Assembly (NCBI RefSeq): GCF_000687165.1
Contig: NZ_JMKU01000018.1
Span: 3,821-67,820, forward strand
Source of the DNA: Paracidovorax oryzae ATCC 19882
Lineage (GTDB): Bacteria; Pseudomonadota; Gammaproteobacteria; Burkholderiales; Burkholderiaceae_C
Reading direction: 5' to 3'
DNA: 64,000 nucleotides
The position numbers were made by a program, and so were the translations under genes. The notes beneath the pieces are model-generated. The model saw nothing but the letters and a program-made list of their open reading frames with translations. It did no database searches and was not told the DNA's origin. Shown here piece by piece: positions 38,061 to 47,032 of the stretch (positions within the stretch are counted from its first letter, which is position 1; each line of letters opens with the position of its first letter).

Positions 38061-38092
38061 AAAAAGGCGGGGGTCTCCCCCGCCTTTTTTTA
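38061..38092 (+). terminator. Rho-independent terminator of the surface-protein gene
   Basis: AAAAAGGCGGGGG (38061-38073) and CCCCCGCCTTTTT (38077-38089) form a perfect 13-bp stem around TCT, followed by further T. It is the strongest terminator in the window, 40 bases after the stop, as expected for a highly transcribed single gene. The A-tract on the left would let it work in both directions. Confidence 0.95.
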
Positions 38093-38117
38093 TTTTTCAC
38101 TGATGGTTGACTCATAC

Positions 38118-39017
38118 ATGAAACGTTCCGCTTTCCGCCTTTGCGCCGGTGCCATGCTCTCCGCACTGATGTTGTCTGCCCATGCACAGGAAACCGTGCT
38201 GATCCAGGGGCCGCATATCGCGATCGACAGCAGCGATATGCGGGCCGATGCACTGCGCATGCCTCCGGAAATGCGCGATACGGTGCTGTCCCGTCCACAG
38301 ACAGTGACCCAGATCGCGTCCAACCTGTATGCGCGCCGCGCCATGGCGCAACGGGCTGAAGCTGCAGGGTTGGAGAAGGAACCGGAAGTAGCTGCCGCGC
38401 TTCGCGTGGCCCGGGACAAGGTGCTGTCAGATGCTTATCTGACCAAGGTGGACAAGGACAACATGCTTTCGGACTCGGCTGCCGAAGGTCTGGCTCGCAA
38501 CATATACAAGGCCAAGCCGGAACGCTTCAAGGTGCCTGAGCAGGTTCAGGTGCGGCACATTCTGATTGCAGGCACGGGGGCGGATTCCCGGGCGCAGATC
38601 GAGAAGATCGAGCAGGAACTCAAGGGCGGCGCAGACTTCGCGCAACTGGCCAAGGAGCGCTCTGCGGACAAGGGCAGTGCTGCCAAGGGCGGTGATCTGG
38701 GCTTCTTTGAAGCTGGAAAGATGGTTCCCGAGTTCGACAAGGCGGCATTCGCCTTGACCAAGCCGGGAGAGTTGAGTGGCATTGTTCAGAGCAAGTTCGG
38801 CTACCACATCCTTCAACTGGAAGGCCGCCATGCCCCGAGAACGCGCAGTTTCGACGAGGTGCGCAGCGAACTGATGCAGGAAGTCCGCGCGAACGTGCAG
38901 CAGGAGGCGCGCGTTGCCGACGCACAGGCAATGCAGAAAGAAGCAAAAATCAACAAGGAAGCCATCGAAGCTTTTGCAGCTGGCTACAACCCGCAGCCGG
39001 TGAAGACGGCGCCGTAA
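38118..39017 (+). CDS. Periplasmic parvulin-type peptidylprolyl isomerase
   Basis: A protein of 299 residues with a signal peptide (MKRSAFRLCAGAMLSALMLSAHAQ), a helical SurA/PpiC-like N-terminal chaperone region (about 25-135) and one parvulin domain (about 140-240, VQVRHILIAGTG, GGDLGFFEAGKMVPEFDKAAF, SKFGYHILQLEGRH). It catalyses cis/trans isomerisation of Xaa-Pro bonds and helps exported proteins fold. It starts after the terminator of the surface-protein gene, whose product is a plausible client. An in-frame ATG at 38103 is an alternative start; 38118 gives the cleaner signal peptide. Neither has a good ribosome site. Confidence 0.88.
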   Translation: MKRSAFRLCAGAMLSALMLSAHAQETVLIQGPHIAIDSSDMRADALRMPPEMRDTVLSRPQTVTQIASNLYARRAMAQRAEAAGLEKEPEVAAALRVARDKVLSDAYLTKVDKDNMLSDSAAEGLARNIYKAKPERFKVPEQVQVRHILIAGTGADSRAQIEKIEQELKGGADFAQLAKERSADKGSAAKGGDLGFFEAGKMVPEFDKAAFALTKPGELSGIVQSKFGYHILQLEGRHAPRTRSFDEVRSELMQEVRANVQQEARVADAQAMQKEAKINKEAIEAFAAGYNPQPVKTAP

Positions 39018-39097
39018 CGCGTAAGCTCTGCGGGTGTGATCGAGGCGCAGGCTTTCAACGCCTGCGCCGTTGCCTGGCGGGCAGCGCCCCGCCTTTG

Positions 39098-39910
39098 ATG
39101 GTTTTCTTCATGCAGACTTTGCGGAACGAGTGGCGTGCCGTCTGGAGCGCCCGCTCCCTGGTATGGGTGTTGACCCGGCGCGAGGTGGCGGCACGCCACG
39201 CCGGCACGGCCGTCGGCATCCTGTGGCCTTACTTGCAGCCCTTGCTGACCGTCGCGGCCTATTATCTCGTCTTCGATGTCGTGTTCTCGATGCGGCTCGG
39301 CAATGGAGCCCCCACGCATGCCGTGGGCACGTTCCTGGTCGTGGGCGCGCTGCCGTGGATGGCGTTCTGCGATGCCGTGTCCCGGGGCATGAACAGCTTG
39401 ATCGAGGCGGGGGGAACCCTGCAGAAGAATCCGTTGCCGCCCGTGCTCTTCACGACGCGGGCCGTCCTGGCCAGCGGCGTTATCTTCGGGCCGCTGCTTT
39501 TGCTGGTGGCCTTGGTCTATACCCCCCTGCACGGAGTGCGACCGGCCCTGCTGGCGATGGTGCCGCTGCTGGCACTGCAATTGCTCCTCTGCCTGCTCAT
39601 CGGGTACCTGCTTGCGATTCTTGCCGCAGCCCTGCGCGACACGGTGCAGATCGTGGGTTTTCTTCTTTCCGTGGGGATCTACCTCACGCCGATCCTTTTT
39701 CCCCTGACCATGTTCCCGGAGAACTGGCGATGGGTGTTGTGGCTCAATCCCATGACGGCTCTGGTCATCGGGTACCAGCAGGTGCTGCTGCTGGGGGACT
39801 GGCCTCCTTCCAGCGTATGGCTGGCCGGTGGGGCGTGGCTGCTGGTCGTCGCCATGGCGTTGAATGTCGTTGTCCGGCGCAGCCGTGACCAATTGGTGGA
39901 CTGGCTATGA
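39098..39910 (+). CDS. wzm: ABC-2 polysaccharide export permease
   Basis: Inner-membrane subunit of an ABC-2 exporter for O-antigen or a similar undecaprenyl-linked glycan. It has 270 residues with six hydrophobic segments. TRREVAARHAGTAVGILWPYLQPLL and SRGMNSLIEAGGTLQKNPLPP are typical of the Wzm/KpsM family, and GYLLAILAAALRDTVQIVGFLLSVGIYLTPILFP covers the later helices. Three possible starts lie close together (TTG 39095, ATG 39098, ATG 39110). The gene overlaps wzt by 4 bases. Confidence 0.93.
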   Translation: MVFFMQTLRNEWRAVWSARSLVWVLTRREVAARHAGTAVGILWPYLQPLLTVAAYYLVFDVVFSMRLGNGAPTHAVGTFLVVGALPWMAFCDAVSRGMNSLIEAGGTLQKNPLPPVLFTTRAVLASGVIFGPLLLLVALVYTPLHGVRPALLAMVPLLALQLLLCLLIGYLLAILAAALRDTVQIVGFLLSVGIYLTPILFPLTMFPENWRWVLWLNPMTALVIGYQQVLLLGDWPPSSVWLAGGAWLLVVAMALNVVVRRSRDQLVDWL

Positions 39911-41187
39911 GCGCCCTGCAGCCCTTGTCCGAGACGGTCCTCCAGGTGAAGAACCTGGGCAAGGAGTACCGCATCTACGCGTCTCCTCGCCAGCGGCTCA
40001 GGTCGCTCATCACCGGCCGCTCCCACCATCGCAGCCACTGGGCCCTGAAGGACGTGTCTTTCGAATTGCGCCGTGGCCAGTGTATCGGCGTGATCGGAGA
40101 CAACGGTGCCGGCAAGAGTTCGTTGCTGAAGTTGCTGGCCGGAACGCTTCAGCCGTCGACCGGTTCGATCGAGCGGGTGGGACGAGTGACGGCCATTCTG
40201 GAGCTTGGAGCCGGCTTCCATCCGGACTTCAGCGGGCGGGACAACCTGTACTTCGGCGGCAGCCTGATCGGTATCGACCGGGAGACGATGCAGCGCCTGG
40301 AGCCTGAGATCGTCGAGTTCAGCGAACTCGGGCATGCGCTGGACCGGCCCGTGAAGACTTATTCCTCCGGCATGGCGGTGCGCCTGGCTTTCGCCCTGGT
40401 CACCGCGGTGCAGCCCGACGTGCTCATCATCGATGAGGCACTGGCGGTGGGGGACCAGCATTTCCAGAAAAAGTGCGTGGACCGGATCATGGCTTTCCGG
40501 GATGCGGGCTGCACCATCCTGTTCTGTTCCCATAGCCCCTATCACATACGCCATCTGTGCGATGTGGCCTTGTGGCTGAAGGATGGGTGCGTGGAGCAGT
40601 TCGGGCCGACGGAGCCTGTGCTGGCGGCCTACGATCTGCATACCCGTTTGCGCGACGGCGTATCCCAGGGGGAGGCTCCTCACGTTGCCGGCGCAATGCC
40701 TCCGGCAGACCTGGTTGCAGGGGGGGGCGCTGCCGTGGAAGGCCCTGACCGGAATCGTGTCGCTGCGGGGGATGCCGGCAGTGCCTGCATTGTTTCCGTG
40801 GACGTCCAGGACCTTGCCGAGCCGGAGGGGGACCGTCCCGGCACGCTGCAGAGCAAGGATCTGGTGGTCTCCATCGTAGTGCGTGGCCGCGGGGATGAGC
40901 GTCCGAACATCGGATTCATGATCGAGCAATCACGCGGGGTGGGCATCACTTCGCTCGGGACCCATGAAGAAGGAGCGGAGCCGGTACGGCTCGATGACGG
41001 CTCGTGGCGCTCGGTCCTGACATTCCCCGAGCTGCCTCTGCACACGGGCGATTACGTGATCAGCGTCTATCTCTTCGACGAGACGGGGCTGGTCGTTTAT
41101 GACGAATGGTTTCAGTTCCTGCATTTCCATTTTTCCTTTCCGAAGCCCATGCCAGGCCTGGTCCGCCTGCCGCATCGCTGGGAATGA
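39907..41187 (+). CDS. wzt: ABC polysaccharide export ATPase with Wzt C-terminal domain
   Basis: Nucleotide-binding subunit of the exporter, 426 residues. Walker A is GDNGAGKS (64-71), the signature YSSGMAVRLAF, and Walker B DVLIIDEALAVGD. A linker follows near 245-275. A C-terminal beta-sandwich covers about 285-426 (VVSIVVRGRGDERPNIGFMIEQSRG, LHTGDYVISVYLFDETG). In E. coli O8/O9a and similar systems this extra domain binds the modified non-reducing end of the finished glycan and licenses export. Its presence predicts a chain-terminating modification here. Confidence 0.94.
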   Translation: MSALQPLSETVLQVKNLGKEYRIYASPRQRLRSLITGRSHHRSHWALKDVSFELRRGQCIGVIGDNGAGKSSLLKLLAGTLQPSTGSIERVGRVTAILELGAGFHPDFSGRDNLYFGGSLIGIDRETMQRLEPEIVEFSELGHALDRPVKTYSSGMAVRLAFALVTAVQPDVLIIDEALAVGDQHFQKKCVDRIMAFRDAGCTILFCSHSPYHIRHLCDVALWLKDGCVEQFGPTEPVLAAYDLHTRLRDGVSQGEAPHVAGAMPPADLVAGGGAAVEGPDRNRVAAGDAGSACIVSVDVQDLAEPEGDRPGTLQSKDLVVSIVVRGRGDERPNIGFMIEQSRGVGITSLGTHEEGAEPVRLDDGSWRSVLTFPELPLHTGDYVISVYLFDETGLVVYDEWFQFLHFHFSFPKPMPGLVRLPHRWE

Positions 41188-41194
41188 GCCGGTG

Positions 41195-42145
41195 ATGACG
41201 CGTTGGGGCCGTGCCTGGTCGCGGTGTAAGAGGGAAAGCCGGGATCTGCTGGAAGTGGTGGTGCTGCCCGGCCTGGCGGCCGTGCTGCCATGGACCGTGT
41301 GCTTTCGCCTGTTTCGCCGCATGGCGCACTGGCGATGGCTCTACCGTGATGCCTGCGAGGCCGCGCTGGCACAGGCCAGTTCGCGTGGGTGGGTACACGG
41401 CCTTGCCGAAGAATGGCTTGCGGAACGCAGGCTGGTGACCTTGCTGGACCATGCGGACCATTATCTTTTTCGGACACGGTCTGCGGCCTGGATGCGGCGC
41501 CATGTCGAAGTGGACGGTGCATGGGGCGGGGCCGGGAAGGCGGGGCTCTTGTTCACTTTCCACTGGGGTGCCGGCATGTGGGCGCTCTGCCACGCATCCA
41601 CGGCAGGAATGCGGGGCAACATGGTGCTGGCAGCACCCGGCGGGCGGGATTTCGTCGGGCGATGGGTGTTCGGGCGGTACGTGCGTGCCCGCATGCGTTC
41701 GGTCGAGATGGCGCTGCATCGCCCGGTGGTCTTCGTGCCCGGGGGCATGGAGGGCGTGCGGCAGGCGCTTCGGCGTGACGAGCAGGTGGTGGTGGTCATC
41801 GATGTGCCGGAAGACCAGGTCAACGTCACGCGCACCGCGACCATCCTGGGGCAACCCGTCAGCGTGCCTGCCGTTCTGCCGCAGATGGCGGTGGACCATT
41901 CATTGCCGGCCACGGTGTTCTACATGGGTATCGATTTGCAATCGGGCCGCAGGACACTGCGGATCGCGCCGCTCGGCACGTTCAGTGATCCACAGGAGTT
42001 GACCGACAGGGTGTTTGGTCATTTTGACGGGCTGCTCAGGCAGCGGCCTGCTGCATGGCATTTATGGACGGAGGCGCCGCGTTTTTTCCGTGCGCGCGTC
42101 GATGTCAGGCGCAATCCAATGGAGGAGAAGGCGGTGAACCCATGA
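41195..42145 (+). CDS. Divergent LpxL/HtrB-like acyltransferase family protein
   Basis: A protein of 316 residues resembling the lipid A late acyltransferase family in its overall plan: an N-terminal hydrophobic helix (about 20-40, VVLPGLAAVLPWTVCF), a core with LLFTFHWGAGMWALCHAS, VVFVPGGMEGVRQALRRDEQVVVVIDVPEDQ, and a C-terminal RVDVRRNP. The canonical catalytic HX4D/E is not intact: five residues after the His of FTFHW is Met. The substrate and even activity are therefore open. The ATG at 41195, 7 bases after wzt, is preferred over an upstream start inside wzt. It overlaps the methyltransferase by 4 bases, so it belongs to the export operon. Confidence 0.62.
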   Translation: MTRWGRAWSRCKRESRDLLEVVVLPGLAAVLPWTVCFRLFRRMAHWRWLYRDACEAALAQASSRGWVHGLAEEWLAERRLVTLLDHADHYLFRTRSAAWMRRHVEVDGAWGGAGKAGLLFTFHWGAGMWALCHASTAGMRGNMVLAAPGGRDFVGRWVFGRYVRARMRSVEMALHRPVVFVPGGMEGVRQALRRDEQVVVVIDVPEDQVNVTRTATILGQPVSVPAVLPQMAVDHSLPATVFYMGIDLQSGRRTLRIAPLGTFSDPQELTDRVFGHFDGLLRQRPAAWHLWTEAPRFFRARVDVRRNPMEEKAVNP

Positions 42146-42999
42146 ACTGGATGAGTCGGTGGCAGGAACGCCTTTGGGGAGTGGCTGCCTGGGATGAGGG
42201 GCGGATTTCGGACGAATGGTTCCGCGCGCACTTCGGCTATGCAGCCGACGTCGTCAACGACTGGGTCGGCGGAGCGCTGGATCTGCGCACGTCCCGGCTG
42301 CTGAATTTCGGATGCGGAGACGGCATCACGGATCTGGCGCTGGTGCTCAAGCATGGCGCCACGGGCATCCATGGGGTGGATATCCGCCAGGAATACCGGA
42401 AGCTGCCGCGTATCGCTCGCGAGCAACTGGGGATGTCGCGCATCCCCTCTGCGTTGACGTTCGAAACCATCCAGCCCGGCGCACCGCTGGCGGGCCGGCA
42501 GGCCTCCGTGGACGGGATCATGAGCTGGTCCACCTTCGAGCATGTCGATCGCGGCCAGCTGCTGCCGATCCTGAAGGACCTGCATGCCTGCCTTCGGCCA
42601 GGGGGATTCTTCTTCATCCAGATCGAGCCGCTGTTCTATTCACCGTATGGATCGCATCTGCGCCGCTATGACGAGGTGCCGTGGCACCACCTGCTGGTGA
42701 GCGAAGAGGAACTGTGGGAGATCATTCGCATGCACGAAGGGCCCATCGATGCCGCGGAGACCGATTTCGGTTTTGCGGATTTCGGTCCGGAGGGCTACAA
42801 GCGCTTCGTCTTCAATGAATACCGGGCCTTGAACCGTCTTACTGCGGACGAATTGGTCGGCCTGACGGCGGAGGCCGGTTTCCACGTGGTGCGGCAGGAA
42901 CGCCGGAGCCTGCAGATGGAGATTCCGGAGGAGTTGCGCGGCAAATATCCGCCGGAGTGGCTGCTCAACAACGAGATCTTCCTGCTGTTGGGGCGCTGA
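42142..42999 (+). CDS. SAM-dependent methyltransferase of the polysaccharide locus
   Basis: A cytoplasmic class I methyltransferase of 285 residues. Motif I is LLNFGCGDGITDLAL near residue 50, followed by IHGVDIRQEYRKL. The MSWSTFEHVDRGQLLPIL and LRPGGFFFIQIEPLFYS segments are typical of the Methyltransf_11/23 group. It is coupled to the acyltransferase by an ATGA overlap and is the last gene of the wzm-wzt unit. The setting suggests methylation of a sugar or terminal group of the exported glycan; the acceptor is not known. Confidence 0.82.
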   Translation: MNWMSRWQERLWGVAAWDEGRISDEWFRAHFGYAADVVNDWVGGALDLRTSRLLNFGCGDGITDLALVLKHGATGIHGVDIRQEYRKLPRIAREQLGMSRIPSALTFETIQPGAPLAGRQASVDGIMSWSTFEHVDRGQLLPILKDLHACLRPGGFFFIQIEPLFYSPYGSHLRRYDEVPWHHLLVSEEELWEIIRMHEGPIDAAETDFGFADFGPEGYKRFVFNEYRALNRLTADELVGLTAEAGFHVVRQERRSLQMEIPEELRGKYPPEWLLNNEIFLLLGR

Positions 43000-43070
43000 G
43001 ACCTGCTGGCCCGTAGAAGCGGGTCGCCAGGCGCCGGGCGGGCCTGGCTCGCGCTGGCCTGCCGTTCAGC

Positions 43071-46000
43071 TCATGCCTGCAGCCAGTTTTTCACGCGGCG
43101 CTGCCAATGGGACGGGATGCGCCGCGCCACGCCGCGCAGGACCGGCAGCGAGCGAAGGTACACCACTGCCGAGAGCAGGCCCGATTTCGCTGCCGCGGCC
43201 GGGGTCGCCTGGGGCTGGAGGCGCTGCAGTTCCTCCAGGGAAAGCGGTTGCGATGGTTCCATGGGCATGACGCCCGACAGGTAATCGGATTCATAGCGGA
43301 AGCCTGCCGGCGCCGCCTGGCCGTCCATGCCGTCGGGCAGGGGCACGGGCTGCGGCATGGCAGGCGCTTCGCCGGTCGCGAAGTGCGTGCTGCGGATCTC
43401 GTCGAACCAGGCCAGCCATTGGGGCGCCGTGGCATCCCAGGGGCGCACCCAGCTCCAGGGCCGGCCGACGACCCGCTCGTGGAATGCGCCGATGTCCGGA
43501 ACGGCCACCGGCAGTCCCGCGAGGAGTGCGGCGCTGAGCGTGTAGCTGTAGGTCTCGGGCCACTGGGCCGGGAACCACACGATGTCCGGTTGCAGCCACT
43601 GCAGCAGTTGCGGCAGGTCCTTTTCGGCGTATTCGCCATGCACGGTGAGGTGCGCGCGGGGCTGGGTCTGCAGGCTGCGGTAGCCGTAGCCGATGAGATG
43701 GAAATCCACGGGCGCATTGCGGCGAGCGGCTTCGATGGCGACGGCCTCCAGGAGGTCCGCACCCTTGATGGCACTGAGCGCGCCGATGACCGCCACCTTC
43801 AGCCTGCGGCCTTCCGGCAGCGGGTGGGGCGCAGGCACCGGCAGCGCGGATGCCTCCGGCATGTCGGTGTGCGGCACGGCGAGTACCCGCGCATTGGGCG
43901 CGAACGCCGCGATGCGGCGTGCCGTGTCCTGGCTCGGGGCGAGCACGTGGCGGGCGCTATCCAGCAGGCGGGTATTGGACTGGCGCCATTGGGCCACAGT
44001 GCCTCCGGTCGGTGCCTGCATGTCTGCCGGGCAGCACTGGCACTGGCCCGGCCCGGTCTCTCCCACATACCGGTGGCCGTTGCCGGTCATGGAAATGTGT
44101 GTGCAGTAGCTGTAGTAGTCGTGCGCCGTGAAGTCGTAGGCCACGCCCAGCAGGTGGGGCAGATTGCGCACTTCCTGTCCATGGCCCAGCAGGTGGTGGA
44201 AGTGCACATGGCTCACGCCCAGGCGGCGCAGCACGTCGAGCAGTTCGTCGTACTGGTCGTTCAGCCGGAATGCCAACTCGAATCCTTCCTCCTCCCCTGC
44301 CATGCGCAGCTTGACGCTGTGGCCATGTGCCGGCGTCAGCGTGAGGAACTGCGCCCGTCCGTCCAGGTGGCGTGCCAGCTCGCGGACATGGCGCACCGTA
44401 CCGCCCGCGCGGTCGTGCAGCACGGCCAGCACCAGCGGTTGGCCGGCCTCCGTGATGCGTGCCGCATCGAGCGCCAGCCGGTAAGGAGCCGCGGGATCGG
44501 TGCGCACGAAGGCATGCACGTCGCGGTCGTAGTTCGGATGCAGGCGGCGCAGGATTTCCATGGCGGCCAGTTCGCGGGGACTCTTGCTGTCGCCGAAGCT
44601 CACGCCGCCGGTGTGCAGCACGAAGGTGTCCAGCAGGTGCAGGTTGCGCCAGCCGGCAGCCTGGGCGCGTTGGCAGAAATCGTTCTCTTCGCCGTAGCCC
44701 TTGCCGAAGTGCTCCGTGTCGAAAAGGCCGACTTGCTGGAGGCAGTCCCGCCGGATGTACATGCAGAATCCCACGCCCGTCGGCACATCCACCACGGCGC
44801 CTGGATTCGTCCTGGCGCACAGGGCGTCCAGGCGCGCCGTGTCATAGCCCGGGGGAAGGTCGTTGTCCTTGCAGAAGCGTGGGTAGCTGCAGATCGTCGC
44901 GTTGTTGGAGAACGGCGTGACGGACGCGACCTTCGCGTCGCCGTAGGCAGCCTGGCGGATGCGGTCGAGCCAGTCGTTGGCGACCTCCGTGTCGCTGTTG
45001 AGCAGCAGAACGTCGTTGCTGCCGCTCAGCGCCATGCCGCGGTTGACTGTGCCCACGAAACCGAGGTTTTCCTCGTTCTCGAGCAGCAGGATGCGGTCGT
45101 CCCCGGCCGCACGTTCGCGCAGCCAGGCCGTGACTTCGGGCTCGGGGCTGCAGTCGTTGATGACGACGAGGCGATAGGGCGTGCGGCAGGTGCTGGCGAG
45201 GACCGACTCCACGCACAGCCGCGTGTCGGCCAATCCGCGGTAGACCGGCACGATGACGTCGACGGGGTGGCTGGAGGGCGTGAGGGGAACGGCTATGTGG
45301 CGTACCGGTTCCGCGGCGCGCGGCGCGCGGCCCAGGATTTTGTCGAGGCGCATCTTGGCGTGGACGATGGGGCGCGTGGCGCGGAACACGGTGGAGTTTT
45401 CGATGGAATGCAGGTGGCTGGAGAGCGAATTGAAGTCCCGCCGCGCGCATCCCAGTTCGTGCTGCAGCCGCGTGATGTCGCGCAGGGACTGGGAAGCCTG
45501 CTGCTGCAGTTCGTTGCGTTGCTGCAATACTTTGGTGTTCGCCTGCTGGAGGGCGCTGCGTTCCGATTCCAGCGTCTGGTTCCAGCCCTCCATTGCCTGG
45601 CGCTCTGCCGCCCAGGCGTTGCGCGCGGCTTCCAGTTCGGCATTCATCCTGATTTGCGTGGCATGGTGCTCGTCCCGCAACTGGGCGATCTGGTCCTGCA
45701 ATGGCCGGACCGCACCCGAAAGCGCCAGATAGTCGGCAGACATGGGCCAGCCGAGCTCCACTTCCAGGCAGGCGTTGCCCGGGAGCGCGCTCGCGGCGGC
45801 CAGCGCTTCCGGCGGAACCGGCAACTGCATCCATGGGTCGTCCCCGGTGAGCAGCACCAGGCTGGCTGCCGCTGCGGCAGGCAGGGCCTGGAGGTTCCAT
45901 GCCATCTGTTGCTGCGGCTGTTTCTCCATCACGGCACGCGAGGAGGCGTCGGCCTGCCATGTCCATGCGGGGCTGCCATCCGGTGCGCGCAGGGTGATCC

Positions 46001-46934
46001 CGTGCAAATGCAGGAAGCCGGGCCGGTCAGCCGGGTCGAGACGCAACTGGGTGATGGGCTCGCTGGAGGACGGAAGGTCGAAGCGCAGGGTCTGGTGGTG
46101 CTCGCCGATCGTTCCACGCGCGGTGAGCTTCTGATCCTCGGCGAATCCGTGCCGGGTGCCCCAATAGAGCTGGGCAGTGAACAGCGCCCGGGCCGGCTCC
46201 ATGTCGTGGTCTGTACCTGCCGCATCGTTGGCCACCGCCTCTGCTGCTGGCAGGGCCCTCGCGATGAACTGGTAAGCCATGGCGTCCGGCGTGGCGAGCA
46301 GGTGCCGGGCCACTGCGGGTGGCAGCTTGTCGAAGGCGGCGTCGAACTCGGATTCCGGTATTTCCCGACGGATGGTGTCGATGTCTTCCAGGGCCCAGGC
46401 CTGTTCCCCCAGGAACCTCGCGAGCGATATCCGGGTGAAGAAACGCAGGTGGGTGCGGTCCAGCAGGCCTTCTTCCCGGTAGCGGAACTCGCCCTGCAGC
46501 AACTCTGCCACGAGGCCGCAGTAGCCGGCATTGGGCACGGAAATCAGCACGCGCCCCGCAGGCGCCAGGAGGTGTCGGCATTGCTGCAGCACCTGCTCCG
46601 GACGCCGCAGGTGTTCCAGGACGTCGGCACAGACGATATAGTCGTAGCGCTGGCCGGTAAAAACGGTAACGAGGTCGCATGTTTCGAGATCATCGACCAC
46701 GACGCGGCGGTAGTGCGGACGTGCGTGGCCGGCTTCGGCCTCGCTCCAGGTCATGCCGTCGCTCACGGCATTGCGGGTTTGCGCAAGGTACTGGCCCAAT
46801 GCGCCGCTGCCGCACCCCAGGTCCAGCACCGTTGCGCCGGGGTGGATCTGCTCTGCCAGCACCGAAAGGGAGGTGCGCTCGTCGGGGCGGATGCTGCGGA
46901 GATAGACGTGCAAATCCTCGATTGTTTGGGTCAT
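43071..46934 (-). CDS. Giant fusion: methyltransferase, coiled coil, GT2 and GT4 glycosyltransferase
   Basis: A cytoplasmic protein of 1287 residues. Domains in order: class I methyltransferase (about 20-225, VLDLGCGSGALGQYLA, YIVCADVLEHLRRPEQ); a linker or beta-rich region (about 250-400); a coiled coil (about 408-510); a GT2 domain (about 556-800, HPVDVIVPVYRGLADTRL, LLLNSDTEVANDWLDRI with a DXD-like site); and a GT-B (GT4-type) domain (about 860-1265, LKVAVIGALSAIKGADLLEAVA). Such multi-domain transferases assemble rhamnan-type O-antigen segments. One ATG at 46934 serves the whole frame with no internal break. It lies opposite to the export genes on either side and ends 71 bases from the methyltransferase gene. 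Confidence 0.83.
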   Translation of the reverse strand: MTQTIEDLHVYLRSIRPDERTSLSVLAEQIHPGATVLDLGCGSGALGQYLAQTRNAVSDGMTWSEAEAGHARPHYRRVVVDDLETCDLVTVFTGQRYDYIVCADVLEHLRRPEQVLQQCRHLLAPAGRVLISVPNAGYCGLVAELLQGEFRYREEGLLDRTHLRFFTRISLARFLGEQAWALEDIDTIRREIPESEFDAAFDKLPPAVARHLLATPDAMAYQFIARALPAAEAVANDAAGTDHDMEPARALFTAQLYWGTRHGFAEDQKLTARGTIGEHHQTLRFDLPSSSEPITQLRLDPADRPGFLHLHGITLRAPDGSPAWTWQADASSRAVMEKQPQQQMAWNLQALPAAAAASLVLLTGDDPWMQLPVPPEALAAASALPGNACLEVELGWPMSADYLALSGAVRPLQDQIAQLRDEHHATQIRMNAELEAARNAWAAERQAMEGWNQTLESERSALQQANTKVLQQRNELQQQASQSLRDITRLQHELGCARRDFNSLSSHLHSIENSTVFRATRPIVHAKMRLDKILGRAPRAAEPVRHIAVPLTPSSHPVDVIVPVYRGLADTRLCVESVLASTCRTPYRLVVINDCSPEPEVTAWLRERAAGDDRILLLENEENLGFVGTVNRGMALSGSNDVLLLNSDTEVANDWLDRIRQAAYGDAKVASVTPFSNNATICSYPRFCKDNDLPPGYDTARLDALCARTNPGAVVDVPTGVGFCMYIRRDCLQQVGLFDTEHFGKGYGEENDFCQRAQAAGWRNLHLLDTFVLHTGGVSFGDSKSPRELAAMEILRRLHPNYDRDVHAFVRTDPAAPYRLALDAARITEAGQPLVLAVLHDRAGGTVRHVRELARHLDGRAQFLTLTPAHGHSVKLRMAGEEEGFELAFRLNDQYDELLDVLRRLGVSHVHFHHLLGHGQEVRNLPHLLGVAYDFTAHDYYSYCTHISMTGNGHRYVGETGPGQCQCCPADMQAPTGGTVAQWRQSNTRLLDSARHVLAPSQDTARRIAAFAPNARVLAVPHTDMPEASALPVPAPHPLPEGRRLKVAVIGALSAIKGADLLEAVAIEAARRNAPVDFHLIGYGYRSLQTQPRAHLTVHGEYAEKDLPQLLQWLQPDIVWFPAQWPETYSYTLSAALLAGLPVAVPDIGAFHERVVGRPWSWVRPWDATAPQWLAWFDEIRSTHFATGEAPAMPQPVPLPDGMDGQAAPAGFRYESDYLSGVMPMEPSQPLSLEELQRLQPQATPAAAAKSGLLSAVVYLRSLPVLRGVARRIPSHWQRRVKNWLQA

Positions 46935-47032
46935 CCCGGGATTATGACGGCCCCCTGATGGGCTGCCGCCCCGGGCCGCGTGAGTGGTCTCCTACAGGGA
47001 TGTCGGCCCGGGGAGACGACAATACGCAGTTC

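Noticed and set aside
43107-46958. 1283-codon frame on the plus strand opposite the fusion transferase
   Set aside because: It exactly mirrors the real gene, which has clear methyltransferase and glycosyltransferase motifs. The mirror frame has none and results from third-position GC bias.
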